Shown: piece after piece, positions 8,465-15,762 of the stretch
How positions within the stretch are numbered: the first letter of the stretch is position 1
How the letters are laid out: every line of letters starts with the position of its first letter
Assembly (NCBI RefSeq): GCF_003935715.1
Contig: NZ_RHPP01000003.1
Location: 1-64,000, forward strand
Direction of reading: 5' to 3'
DNA length: 64,000 bases
Origin: Stenotrophomonas sp. 278
GTDB lineage: Bacteria; Pseudomonadota; Gammaproteobacteria; Xanthomonadales; Xanthomonadaceae
Translations under genes and position numbers: made by a program
The notes under the pieces: generated by a model
What the model was told of the DNA's origin: nothing
Database searches by the model: none
Seen by the model: only the letters and a program-made list of their open reading frames with translations

Positions 8465-10078
8465 ATGACGAACACTCCATGGTGGCGCGGTGCCGTCATC
8501 TATCAGATTTACCCGCGCAGCTTCCTGGATGCGAACGGTGACGGCGTGGGCGACCTGCCTGGCATCATCGAGCGCCTGGACTATATTGCCGCGCTGGGCG
8601 TGGATGCGATCTGGATCTCGCCGTTCTTCAAGTCGCCGATGGCCGATTTCGGCTATGACATCGCCGACTACCGCGACGTCGACCCGCTGTTCGGCAACCT
8701 GGAGGACTTCGACCGCCTGCTGGCCAAGGCCCACGGCCTGGGCCTGAAGGTGATGATCGACCAGGTGCTCAGCCACACCTCGATCGAGCATGACTGGTTC
8801 CGCGAAAGCCGTCAGGATCGTACCAACCCCAAGGCCGACTGGTACGTGTGGGCCGACCCGCGTGAAGACGGCACCCCGCCGAACAACTGGATGTCGCTGT
8901 TTGGCGGCGTTGCCTGGCAGTGGGAACCGCGTCGCGAGCAGTACTTCCTGCACAACTTCCTGGCCGACCAGCCCGACCTGAACTTTCATAACCCGGAAGT
9001 GGAGCAGGCCACGCTGGACAATGTGCGGTTCTGGCTGGAGCGCGGCGTGGACGGCTTCCGTCTGGATGCGATCAACTTCTGCTATCACGATCGCCAGCTG
9101 CGCGATAACCCGCCCAAGCCGGCCGACAAGCGCGTCGGGCGTGGTTTCAGCCCGGACAACCCGTACGCCTACCAGTACCACTACTACAACAACACCCAGC
9201 CGGAGAACCTGCCATTCCTGGGCAAGCTGCGCGCGTTGCTGGACGAGTATCCGGGCGCGGTGGCGCTGGGCGAGATTTCCTCGGAAGACTCGCTCGCCAC
9301 CACTGCCGAGTACACCAGCGCCGGTCGCCTGCACATGGGCTACAGCTTCGAGCTGCTGGTCGACGACTACAGCGTGGAGTACATCCGCAGCACCGTCTCG
9401 CGCCTGGAAGCGGCGATGACCGAAGGCTGGCCGTGCTGGGCCATTTCCAACCACGACGTCGAGCGCGCCGTCACCCGCTGGGGCGGCCATCCGGCCAACC
9501 CGCGTCTGGCACGCATGCTGGTCGGCATGCTGTGCTCCCTGCGTGGCTCGATCTGTCTGTACCAGGGCGAGGAGCTCGGCCTGGGCGAAGCCGAAGTGCC
9601 ATTCGAGGCGCTGCAGGACCCGTATGGCATCACCTTCTGGCCGAACTTCAAGGGCCGTGATGGGTGCCGCACGCCGCTGCCGTGGACCGATGCCGAACAG
9701 GCAGGTTTCACCACCGGCCAGCCGTGGCTGCCGATCTCCGATGAGCACCGCGCACGCTCGGTGGCCGGGCAGGAGCACGACCCGCATTCGGTGTTGAACG
9801 CCTTCCGCCAGTTCCTGGCGTGGCGACACACCATGCCGACCTTGCTGCTGGGTGACATCCAGTTCCTGGACAGCGCCGAGCCGGTGTTGATGTTCGAGCG
9901 CCGACATGCGGGCGAGACCTTGTTGCTGGCGTTCAATCTGTCCGGTGAGGCGGTGACTGCACCGCTGCCGGCGGGGGAGTGGACCGCATTGCACGTGCCG
10001 GGTCCGGATGCCGGTGGCATCGACGGTGGCCAGGTGGTGTTGCCCGCGCACGCGATGGTGTGTCTGCGGTTGGGGTAA
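8465..10078 (+). CDS. Alpha-glucosidase, GH13 (subfamily 23-like), XgtA/AglA type
   Basis: A 537-residue cytoplasmic enzyme with no signal peptide. It closely resembles the Xanthomonas campestris alpha-glucosyl transfer enzyme XgtA. GFRLDAINF places the nucleophile at Asp201, ALGEISSED the acid/base at Glu270, and ISNHDVER the third acid at Asp331. YQIYPRSF and DQVLSHTS are the other conserved GH13 regions. It should hydrolyse imported maltose and short maltodextrins to glucose. The ATG at 8465 follows GGAGGGGGCTCACG. It is monocistronic: a strong terminator follows at 10111. The operator at 8356 ties it to the rest of the maltose locus. Confidence 0.93.
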   Translation: MTNTPWWRGAVIYQIYPRSFLDANGDGVGDLPGIIERLDYIAALGVDAIWISPFFKSPMADFGYDIADYRDVDPLFGNLEDFDRLLAKAHGLGLKVMIDQVLSHTSIEHDWFRESRQDRTNPKADWYVWADPREDGTPPNNWMSLFGGVAWQWEPRREQYFLHNFLADQPDLNFHNPEVEQATLDNVRFWLERGVDGFRLDAINFCYHDRQLRDNPPKPADKRVGRGFSPDNPYAYQYHYYNNTQPENLPFLGKLRALLDEYPGAVALGEISSEDSLATTAEYTSAGRLHMGYSFELLVDDYSVEYIRSTVSRLEAAMTEGWPCWAISNHDVERAVTRWGGHPANPRLARMLVGMLCSLRGSICLYQGEELGLGEAEVPFEALQDPYGITFWPNFKGRDGCRTPLPWTDAEQAGFTTGQPWLPISDEHRARSVAGQEHDPHSVLNAFRQFLAWRHTMPTLLLGDIQFLDSAEPVLMFERRHAGETLLLAFNLSGEAVTAPLPAGEWTALHVPGPDAGGIDGGQVVLPAHAMVCLRLG

Positions 10079-10110
10079 GGCGCGAAGATTTCCGGTGGTG
10101 CATTTTTCAA

Positions 10111-10140
10111 GGGCGAGGCGGAGACCTCGCCCTTTTTTTT
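10111..10140 (+). terminator. Rho-independent terminator of the alpha-glucosidase gene
   Basis: GGGCGAGG / CCTCGCCC forms a perfect 8-bp stem around a 6-base loop and is followed at once by eight T. It lies 33 bases past the stop codon. Confidence 0.92.
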
Positions 10141-10263
10141 GTGTGCGAAAAGCGTGGTTTCGATGATGGTTACGTCGTCAATGAACGTGGTGACGTTCAC
10201 GGCCGTCGTCTGTCGACCGACGCTACCAACCAAATCCCCACCCGTCCAGGTGATGCCAGGTAC

Positions 10264-10286
10264 GTAGTGACACGCCATGCGTGTCA
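10264..10286 (+). repeat. SMAG (GTAG) palindrome
   Basis: GTAG head plus TGACACGC-CAT-GCGTGTCA. It sits between the two terminators of the convergent alpha-glucosidase and TonB-receptor genes. Confidence 0.85.
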
Positions 10287-10302
10287 CCTGAATGCCCCAA
10301 CG

Positions 10303-10337
10303 GGCAACAAAAAACCCGCTGCGGTAAGCAGCGGGTT
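10303..10337 (-). terminator. Rho-independent terminator of the TonB-receptor gene
   Basis: Read on the minus strand, AACCCGCTGC / GCAGCGGGTT is a perfect 10-bp stem with a 5-base loop, followed by a run of T. It lies about 26 bases past the receptor stop codon. Confidence 0.9.
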
Positions 10338-10362
10338 CTCTGGTCAGCAATCACACCAGGAA

Positions 10363-13116
10363 TCAGAACTTGTAGTTCACGCCCAGCATGTAGGTACGGC
10401 CCCACTCGACGTACTCCAGCGGGCGGTCCTTCGTGCCTGCATAGGTGCGGTACGGCTCGTTGGTCAGGTTGCTGCCCTGCAGCAGCAGGGTCAGGCCCTT
10501 CATGGCGCTGCTGTCGCTGAAGGTGTAGCTGATCTGCGCGTCCGTCACGTTCTCGCCCACCACGTAACGCAGCGTGCGGTTGCCGTTGAAGTTGCCGATC
10601 TCACCAATGAAGTCCGAACGACGACGCTGGCTCACGCGCGCTTCAAAGCCATTGCGCTCGTAGTACGCGGTGAAGTTGTACACACGCTCGGACAGGCCCG
10701 GCAGGCTGATCGGATCGGTACCCACCGACGACGCGCTTTCCGGATCCATGATCTTGATGTCGCTGTCGTTGAACGTCGCGCTCGCCTGCACGCCGAAACC
10801 GCGCAGTGCGTCGGTCAGCATGTCCAGCGGGAACGATGCGGTCAGCTCCAGGCCCTTCAGCGTGCCGCCTTCGCCATTCTGCGGGGCCGAGAACGTACCC
10901 GTCGTCAGCAGCGGCGCGGTCATGCCCGGCGGGATCACATAGCTGGCCAGCAGATTGCTGAAGTCGTAGTCGTCCACCGACTGGGTGTAGACGTAGCTCT
11001 TCAGGTCCTTGTAGAACACCGCCGCCGCCACGTACGCCTTCTCACCGAAGTACTTTTCGTACGACAGGTCGATCGCGTTGGCGCGCCACGGATCCAGCAG
11101 CGGGTTGCCGCCACTGCCGCCCGGCTTGCCGGTGGCCGTGTCCACGCCGAACTCCAGGCCCGCACGCATCTGGTCCACGCGCGGACGCGCGACCTGCTTG
11201 GCGACTGCGAAGCGCAGGGTCTGCTGGTGCGGGAACATGAAGGCCAGGTTCAAGCTCGGCAGCCAGTCGGTGTAGGTCTTGCCTTCGTCGATCGGCAGCA
11301 CTTCCTGGCCCGCCGGACGCGAACGGTCGAAGTAGTTCGACTGCGAGCTCTGGTCGGTGCGGATCATCTGCACGCCGATGTTGCCGCGCAGGCCCACTTC
11401 ACCGATATCGGTGTTGATGTTGGCGCGCAGCCACGCGGTGGTGGTCTTTTCCTGCACCACCCACGACTTCGGAATCAGGTAATCCAGGTTGGTGACCGGG
11501 TTGAAGACCATGTAGCGGTCCACAGCGGCCGGCACGTTCCAGGCCGGGATGTACCCGATGCCGGCAAAGCCCAGGTTCACTGGCGAGTACTGCAGGTCGC
11601 CGCCGACGTTGGCGTCGCCCTGGTCACCCAGCAGGATGTTGCCTTCGGCCTGGGTCTTTTCCTTGCGACGGTCGGCGTAGTTCACGCCCACGTCGATGTC
11701 CTGGAACCAGGACGACAGCGCCTCCGGCATGTTGAACGTGCCCTGCAGGCGCGCGCCCTTCAGGCGGTCTTCCACCTGCGGCACCTTGCCGTAGCCCGAC
11801 CCGTAGATCGTGTTGGTCAGGTACAGCGCTTCCGGATTGGAATAGTCCAGGCCCGGGCGGATCTGCGAGAAGCCGTTCGGATTGACGGTCAGGCCGATGG
11901 TATCCAGCTGCGGCATCGGGGTGAGCTGCAGGTTGTTTTCCAGGTTCAGCTCGTCGCGCGTCGCCTTGGAGTAGTTCACGTCCGCGGTGATCTTGAAGCT
12001 GTCGAAGGTCAGCTCGTTGTTCCAGCCGAACGCGTCGATCTTGTCCTTGCGCTTGTTGTACATGCCGCGCACCAGGGGATATACGCCGCTGGCGGTGCCG
12101 CCGGTGAAGCTGTTGTTGCCGTTTACCTGCGGGTTGCTGATGAACAGCCCCGGATCGTAGCCGCCGTTGTAGTTGCTGAGATTGACCTCGAACTGGTTGG
12201 CGGTGTCGATCTGCTCGGCTTCGGTGTGGAACGCGTCCAGCGTGCTCGTCCAGGTGTTGGACGGGCGGAACTGGATCGTGGCCATGTAGCCGTCACGCTT
12301 GTTGTTGCCGGTACGGCGCAGTGCCTTGATGCCGTCCGAGAAGTACGTGCCTGCGGCAACGCCCGGGCGGTTGCCCTGGTTGGTCTGCTCGGTGGTCCAC
12401 GGCTCGTACAGGCCCACCTGGTTTTCCTGGATCGGCATGTCGCTGTGGGCGTAGCCCAGCGAGATGCCCCAGGTGTTGTCGGCGAACTGGTCGATGTAGC
12501 TGGCGCTGAAGCGGTTGCCGTAGGCATCCACGTTCGCCGCCTTGCCCAGCGAGTTCTTCTGGTAACGGCCGCTGACCGCGATCACGCGCTCGGCGAACGA
12601 CAGCGGACGCACGGTCTGCATGTCGATGGTGCCGGACAGGCCCTGGCCGACCAGTGCGGCGTCCGGGGTCTTGTACACGGTCACGCCGTTCACCAGTTCG
12701 GACGGGTACTGGTCGAATTCAACGCTGCGGTTGTCGCCGGTGCTGACCACTTCACGCCCGTTGAGCAGGGTGGTGGCGAAGTCCGGGGAAAGGCCGCGCA
12801 CGCTGATCACCTGGGCACGACCGGCCACGCGCTGCGCGGCCAGGCCGGGCAGGCGGCCCAGCGATTCGGCAATGCTGACGTCCGGCAGCTTGCCGATGTC
12901 TTCGGCGGAAATGGCTTCCACCACCGAGGTCGCGTCCTGCTTGATCGCAATGGCGTTTTCGATGCCACGGCGGATGCCGGTGACCTGCACGGTGTCCAGG
13001 TCGGTCGCCTGGGTGCCGGTGGCGGTGGTTTCGGTGGTGCTTTGAGCCAGCGCCAGTGACGGCGACAGGGCGACGGCCAGCGCGATACTCAGCGCGCTGC
13101 GCTTGCGGTTCAACAT
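10363..13116 (-). CDS. TonB-dependent receptor for maltodextrins (MalA-like)
   Basis: A 917-residue outer-membrane receptor. The ATG at 13116 is preceded by GGGAGGGG; the open frame upstream runs into the promoter. Residues 1-25 are a signal peptide (cut near LALAQ). A plug domain follows (TVQVTGIRRGIENAIAIKQD, SIAESLGRLPGLAAQRV) and then a large barrel ending in MLGVNYKF with a terminal Phe. The plug signature and size fit the Xanthomonas/Caulobacter class of carbohydrate TonB receptors, which includes the Caulobacter maltose receptor MalA. Maltose/maltodextrin uptake is inferred from its place among alpha-glucan enzymes and from the shared operator at 13244. Confidence 0.9.
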   Translation of the reverse strand: MLNRKRSALSIALAVALSPSLALAQSTTETTATGTQATDLDTVQVTGIRRGIENAIAIKQDATSVVEAISAEDIGKLPDVSIAESLGRLPGLAAQRVAGRAQVISVRGLSPDFATTLLNGREVVSTGDNRSVEFDQYPSELVNGVTVYKTPDAALVGQGLSGTIDMQTVRPLSFAERVIAVSGRYQKNSLGKAANVDAYGNRFSASYIDQFADNTWGISLGYAHSDMPIQENQVGLYEPWTTEQTNQGNRPGVAAGTYFSDGIKALRRTGNNKRDGYMATIQFRPSNTWTSTLDAFHTEAEQIDTANQFEVNLSNYNGGYDPGLFISNPQVNGNNSFTGGTASGVYPLVRGMYNKRKDKIDAFGWNNELTFDSFKITADVNYSKATRDELNLENNLQLTPMPQLDTIGLTVNPNGFSQIRPGLDYSNPEALYLTNTIYGSGYGKVPQVEDRLKGARLQGTFNMPEALSSWFQDIDVGVNYADRRKEKTQAEGNILLGDQGDANVGGDLQYSPVNLGFAGIGYIPAWNVPAAVDRYMVFNPVTNLDYLIPKSWVVQEKTTTAWLRANINTDIGEVGLRGNIGVQMIRTDQSSQSNYFDRSRPAGQEVLPIDEGKTYTDWLPSLNLAFMFPHQQTLRFAVAKQVARPRVDQMRAGLEFGVDTATGKPGGSGGNPLLDPWRANAIDLSYEKYFGEKAYVAAAVFYKDLKSYVYTQSVDDYDFSNLLASYVIPPGMTAPLLTTGTFSAPQNGEGGTLKGLELTASFPLDMLTDALRGFGVQASATFNDSDIKIMDPESASSVGTDPISLPGLSERVYNFTAYYERNGFEARVSQRRRSDFIGEIGNFNGNRTLRYVVGENVTDAQISYTFSDSSAMKGLTLLLQGSNLTNEPYRTYAGTKDRPLEYVEWGRTYMLGVNYKF

Positions 13117-13243
13117 TTTCCCCTCCCAGGCAATGTTGCCAAACGGATTGTGAGCTGCCCGATGAATTGAGACAGGTGTCACGGCACGGTGGCCGTTGAC
13201 TGCGCCGCTATGGTAGGCAGCGCGCCTTTGAAGCGAATCACCC

Positions 13244-13257
13244 TGCATACGTATTCA
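13244..13257. promoter_or_regulatory. Maltose-locus LacI-type operator, copy 2
   Basis: TGCATACGTATTCA is the exact reverse complement of the sites at 8356 and 15582. It lies 127 bases upstream of the TonB-receptor start codon. Confidence 0.75.
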
Positions 13258-13273
13258 ATGCGCATGCAGGCGT

Positions 13274-13287
13274 TGTAAGCGGTTACA
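13274..13287. promoter_or_regulatory. Second LacI-type dyad upstream of the TonB receptor
   Basis: TGTAAGCGGTTACA has half-sites TGTAA/TTACA around a CG-containing centre, a layout common for LacI-family operators but different from the AATACGTAT-type sites. It lies 16 bases beyond copy 2 of the maltose operator. No matching regulator is obvious in the window. Confidence 0.45.
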
Positions 13288-13300
13288 TCGCGGTGGCCCC

Positions 13301-13367
13301 CGCACGACCAACGGTCGTGCGCTACCGGAATGTCGACCCGGTAGGCAACGACCGTTGGTCGTTGCGC
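13301..13367. repeat. SMAG dimer in inverted orientation
   Basis: A reverse copy (GCACGACC-AAC-GGTCGTGC then CTAC) faces away from a forward copy (GTAG then GCAACGACC-GTT-GGTCGTTGC). It abuts the 3' end of the GH97 gene and lies upstream of the TonB-receptor promoter. Confidence 0.82.
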
Positions 13368-13370
13368 ATT

Positions 13371-15509
13371 TCACATGGGCGTGAACCGGATCGCCTGGCC
13401 ACCGCCCGGTGCCAGCACGATGTTCATCGCATCGCGGCTGGTGACTTCACGCACCTCGCGCTTGAACGCGAACGGGTTGCTGCGGAAATCGGCCCCGTCG
13501 CCGTCGCGATAGATCTCGGCGCGATAACGCACGCCCGGCTCAAGGAAGCCCAGCGACACCGGCAGTACGCGCCCGGATTCGTCGGTGATGCTGCCCAGGA
13601 ACCAGTCACGGCTGTTGCGGTCCTTGCGCACGATGGTCACGTAGTCGCCCACCTCGCCATCCAGCACCCGGGTGTCGTCCCAGTCCACCGCCACGTCCTC
13701 GATGAAGCGGAATGCCTCGCGGTGCTGTTCATAGTGTTCAGGAAGATCGGCGGCCATCTGGATCGGGCTGTACAGCACCACATACAAAGCGAGCTGGCGC
13801 GCCAGCGTGCTCGGAATCGCCTGGCCGTGGCGACCCTTCAGGCTGAGAATGCCCGGGGTGTAGTCCATCGGGCCGGACAGCATGCGGGTGAACACCAGGT
13901 TGACCTCGTGTTCCGGTGGGTTCGGCGGCTGGCCCCAGGCGTTGTATTCCATGCCGCGCGCGCCTTCACGGGTAATCCAGTTCGGATAGGTGCGGCGCAG
14001 CCCGGTGTCCTTGATCGGCTCATGCGGGTTGACCGCGATATGCCGCTTGGCGGCTTCCTGCACCACCTTCAGGTGATGCCGGGCCATGAACTGGCCGTCG
14101 TGCCACTCGCGCCACAGCGGGCCGCCGGCCGGATTGCGCCGGTCCACCTGGCCGTCGTCGCACACGTAGCCGCTCTTGAACGAGTCCACGCCGAGGCGCG
14201 CATACAGGTCCAGTGCGGCGTCCAGTTGGTCTTCGTAATGCTCGATCGCACAGCCGGTTTCATGGTGGCCGATCAGGTGCACGCCCTTCTTCGCGCCATA
14301 CGCGGACAGCGCTTCAATATCGAAGTCCGCGGTGGGGCGGGTGAAATCGAAGTCGTAGCCGTTGCCGACCCACATGCCATTCCAGCCGGGATTCCAGCCT
14401 TCCACCAGCACGCCACGGAAGCCGTGTTTCGCAGCGAAATCAATCACCTTCTTGGTTTTCGCGGTGGTTGCGGCGTGCTTCGGTCCGGTCGCCCAGCTTT
14501 CCTCGTCCAGGTGCATCGACCACCACACGCCCAGGTACTTGGATGGCTTCACCCAGCTCACATCGCCCAGCACGTTGGGGTCGTTGAGGTTGAGGATCAG
14601 ACTCGATTCCACCAGCCCGCCGGCGGTGTCGCTGATCTGCAGCGTGCGCCAAGGCGTGTTGAAGGGCAGGGCGCGGCGCACCTTCCAGCCTTCAGCAGAC
14701 GGCGAAAGCTGCGCGCGCAGGCGCTGGCCGTCGGTGCGGCGCAGCCACATGCCGGCGTAGTCCACCAGCGCGGCTTCGTGGATGGACACATGTAGACCCT
14801 CGTCACTGCGCAGGGTCATAGGCGTATGCGCCAACGGCAGCTGGTCCAGCGGGGTGCGCTGGTACAGGTATTCGTAGTGGATCGGCTCGCCAGCCGGAAT
14901 CCACCATGCGGTGGAGGCGGGGGTGATGGCGAACTCGGTCAGCTCGTCATCGATTATCGCCTCGCGCAGGTTCGGCTGTTCCGGGAAGTGGTAGCGGAAG
15001 CCGAGGCCGTCGTCGTAGACCCGGAACACCACGTCCAGCCGGCGTTTCGCACCGGTGGTCTCGCCCAACTGCACGGTGAACTCGTTGTAGTGGTTACGGG
15101 TGACGCGGCGCTCGCCCCAGGGCTGTTCCCAGGTTTCATCCACGCTGCGGGTGCTCTGGCCGAGCACGGCCAGGTCGCGGTCGAGGCGGCCGTCGCGCAA
15201 CTGGAAGCCCAGCTTCGAATTGCCGACTACCTCCTGGCCGAAGCGTTCCACCCGGTAGCTGGGCATGCCGCCATCCAACTGCAGGGAGACCTTGAGCACC
15301 TTGTCCGGCGAGGTGGCGCTGGCCACGGTGACCGGTTCGGCGTTTGCGGTGGCGCTTAGCGCCAGCAGGCACACCGCCAGCCAGGATGGACACGCATGGC
15401 GTGTCCCTACGCGACGTTGGAATTCCCGCGTAGTGACACGCCATGCGTGTCTGCTCTTGGCGGGCAACCCACCGAAAACCCGTCGCATCAACCACACAAC
15501 CATTGGCAT
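13371..15509 (-). CDS. GH97 alpha-glucosidase with a repeat-interrupted signal region
   Basis: A 712-residue glycoside hydrolase 97 (SusB-like), with a beta-sandwich N-domain, a TIM barrel (GVLVEGWNPGWNGMW, HLIGHHETGC, DSFKSGYVCDDGQV) and a C-terminal sandwich. It should release glucose from maltodextrins in the periplasm. The N-terminus is odd: about 22 residues between AK and SWLAVCLLAL are translated from a SMAG dimer (15388-15451). The hydrophobic core and SATANA cleavage site follow. GGAGG allows a start at 15509 or, with better spacing, at the ATG at 15503. The gene shares an operator-bearing gap with the divergent six-hairpin gene. Confidence 0.88.
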   Translation of the reverse strand: MPMVVWLMRRVFGGLPAKSRHAWRVTTREFQRRVGTRHACPSWLAVCLLALSATANAEPVTVASATSPDKVLKVSLQLDGGMPSYRVERFGQEVVGNSKLGFQLRDGRLDRDLAVLGQSTRSVDETWEQPWGERRVTRNHYNEFTVQLGETTGAKRRLDVVFRVYDDGLGFRYHFPEQPNLREAIIDDELTEFAITPASTAWWIPAGEPIHYEYLYQRTPLDQLPLAHTPMTLRSDEGLHVSIHEAALVDYAGMWLRRTDGQRLRAQLSPSAEGWKVRRALPFNTPWRTLQISDTAGGLVESSLILNLNDPNVLGDVSWVKPSKYLGVWWSMHLDEESWATGPKHAATTAKTKKVIDFAAKHGFRGVLVEGWNPGWNGMWVGNGYDFDFTRPTADFDIEALSAYGAKKGVHLIGHHETGCAIEHYEDQLDAALDLYARLGVDSFKSGYVCDDGQVDRRNPAGGPLWREWHDGQFMARHHLKVVQEAAKRHIAVNPHEPIKDTGLRRTYPNWITREGARGMEYNAWGQPPNPPEHEVNLVFTRMLSGPMDYTPGILSLKGRHGQAIPSTLARQLALYVVLYSPIQMAADLPEHYEQHREAFRFIEDVAVDWDDTRVLDGEVGDYVTIVRKDRNSRDWFLGSITDESGRVLPVSLGFLEPGVRYRAEIYRDGDGADFRSNPFAFKREVREVTSRDAMNIVLAPGGGQAIRFTPM
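15388..15451. repeat. SMAG dimer inside the GH97 coding sequence
   Basis: A reverse copy (GGACACGC-ATG-GCGTGTCC, C, CTAC) and a forward copy (GTAG, TGACACGC-CAT-GCGTGTC) face each other about 19 bases apart. The pair is read in frame near the start of the GH97 gene. Other SMAG elements in the window lie at gene ends or between genes. Confidence 0.85.
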
Positions 15510-15581
15510 TCCCCTCCCAGGGTCACCCGAAACTGACCCGGACTATAGCCACGCCGGCCCGGCGCTCCGGGCGTAACGCCA

Positions 15582-15595
15582 TGAATACGTATGCA
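15582..15595. promoter_or_regulatory. Maltose-locus LacI-type operator, copy 3
   Basis: TGAATACGTATGCA is identical to copy 1. It lies between the divergent GH97 gene (73 bases from its start) and the six-hairpin/symporter/amylase operon, so one site could control both directions. Confidence 0.75.
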
Positions 15596-15622
15596 AATGT
15601 CGATGCATGACCGCGTGCAGGT

Positions 15623-15647
15623 GCGACGACCAACGGTCGTCGCCTAC
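15623..15647 (-). repeat. SMAG (GTAG) palindrome
   Basis: GCGACGACC-AAC-GGTCGTCGC followed by CTAC, so the head points to the minus strand. It lies in the GH97/six-hairpin intergenic region. Confidence 0.82.
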
Positions 15648-15762
15648 CATGCAGGCAGGCACCCTGGGAGGGGGCCGCGACGGCCGCGCTACCCGCGGCT
15701 GACCTACAACGCGCGCAATTAGGGAGGGAGGCCGACGGGCGCAAGCCGGTCCGCCGCTTTCA

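Noticed and set aside
9979-13059. A 1026-residue plus-strand frame
   Set aside because: Antisense of the TonB receptor and crosses two strong terminators; no protein family features.
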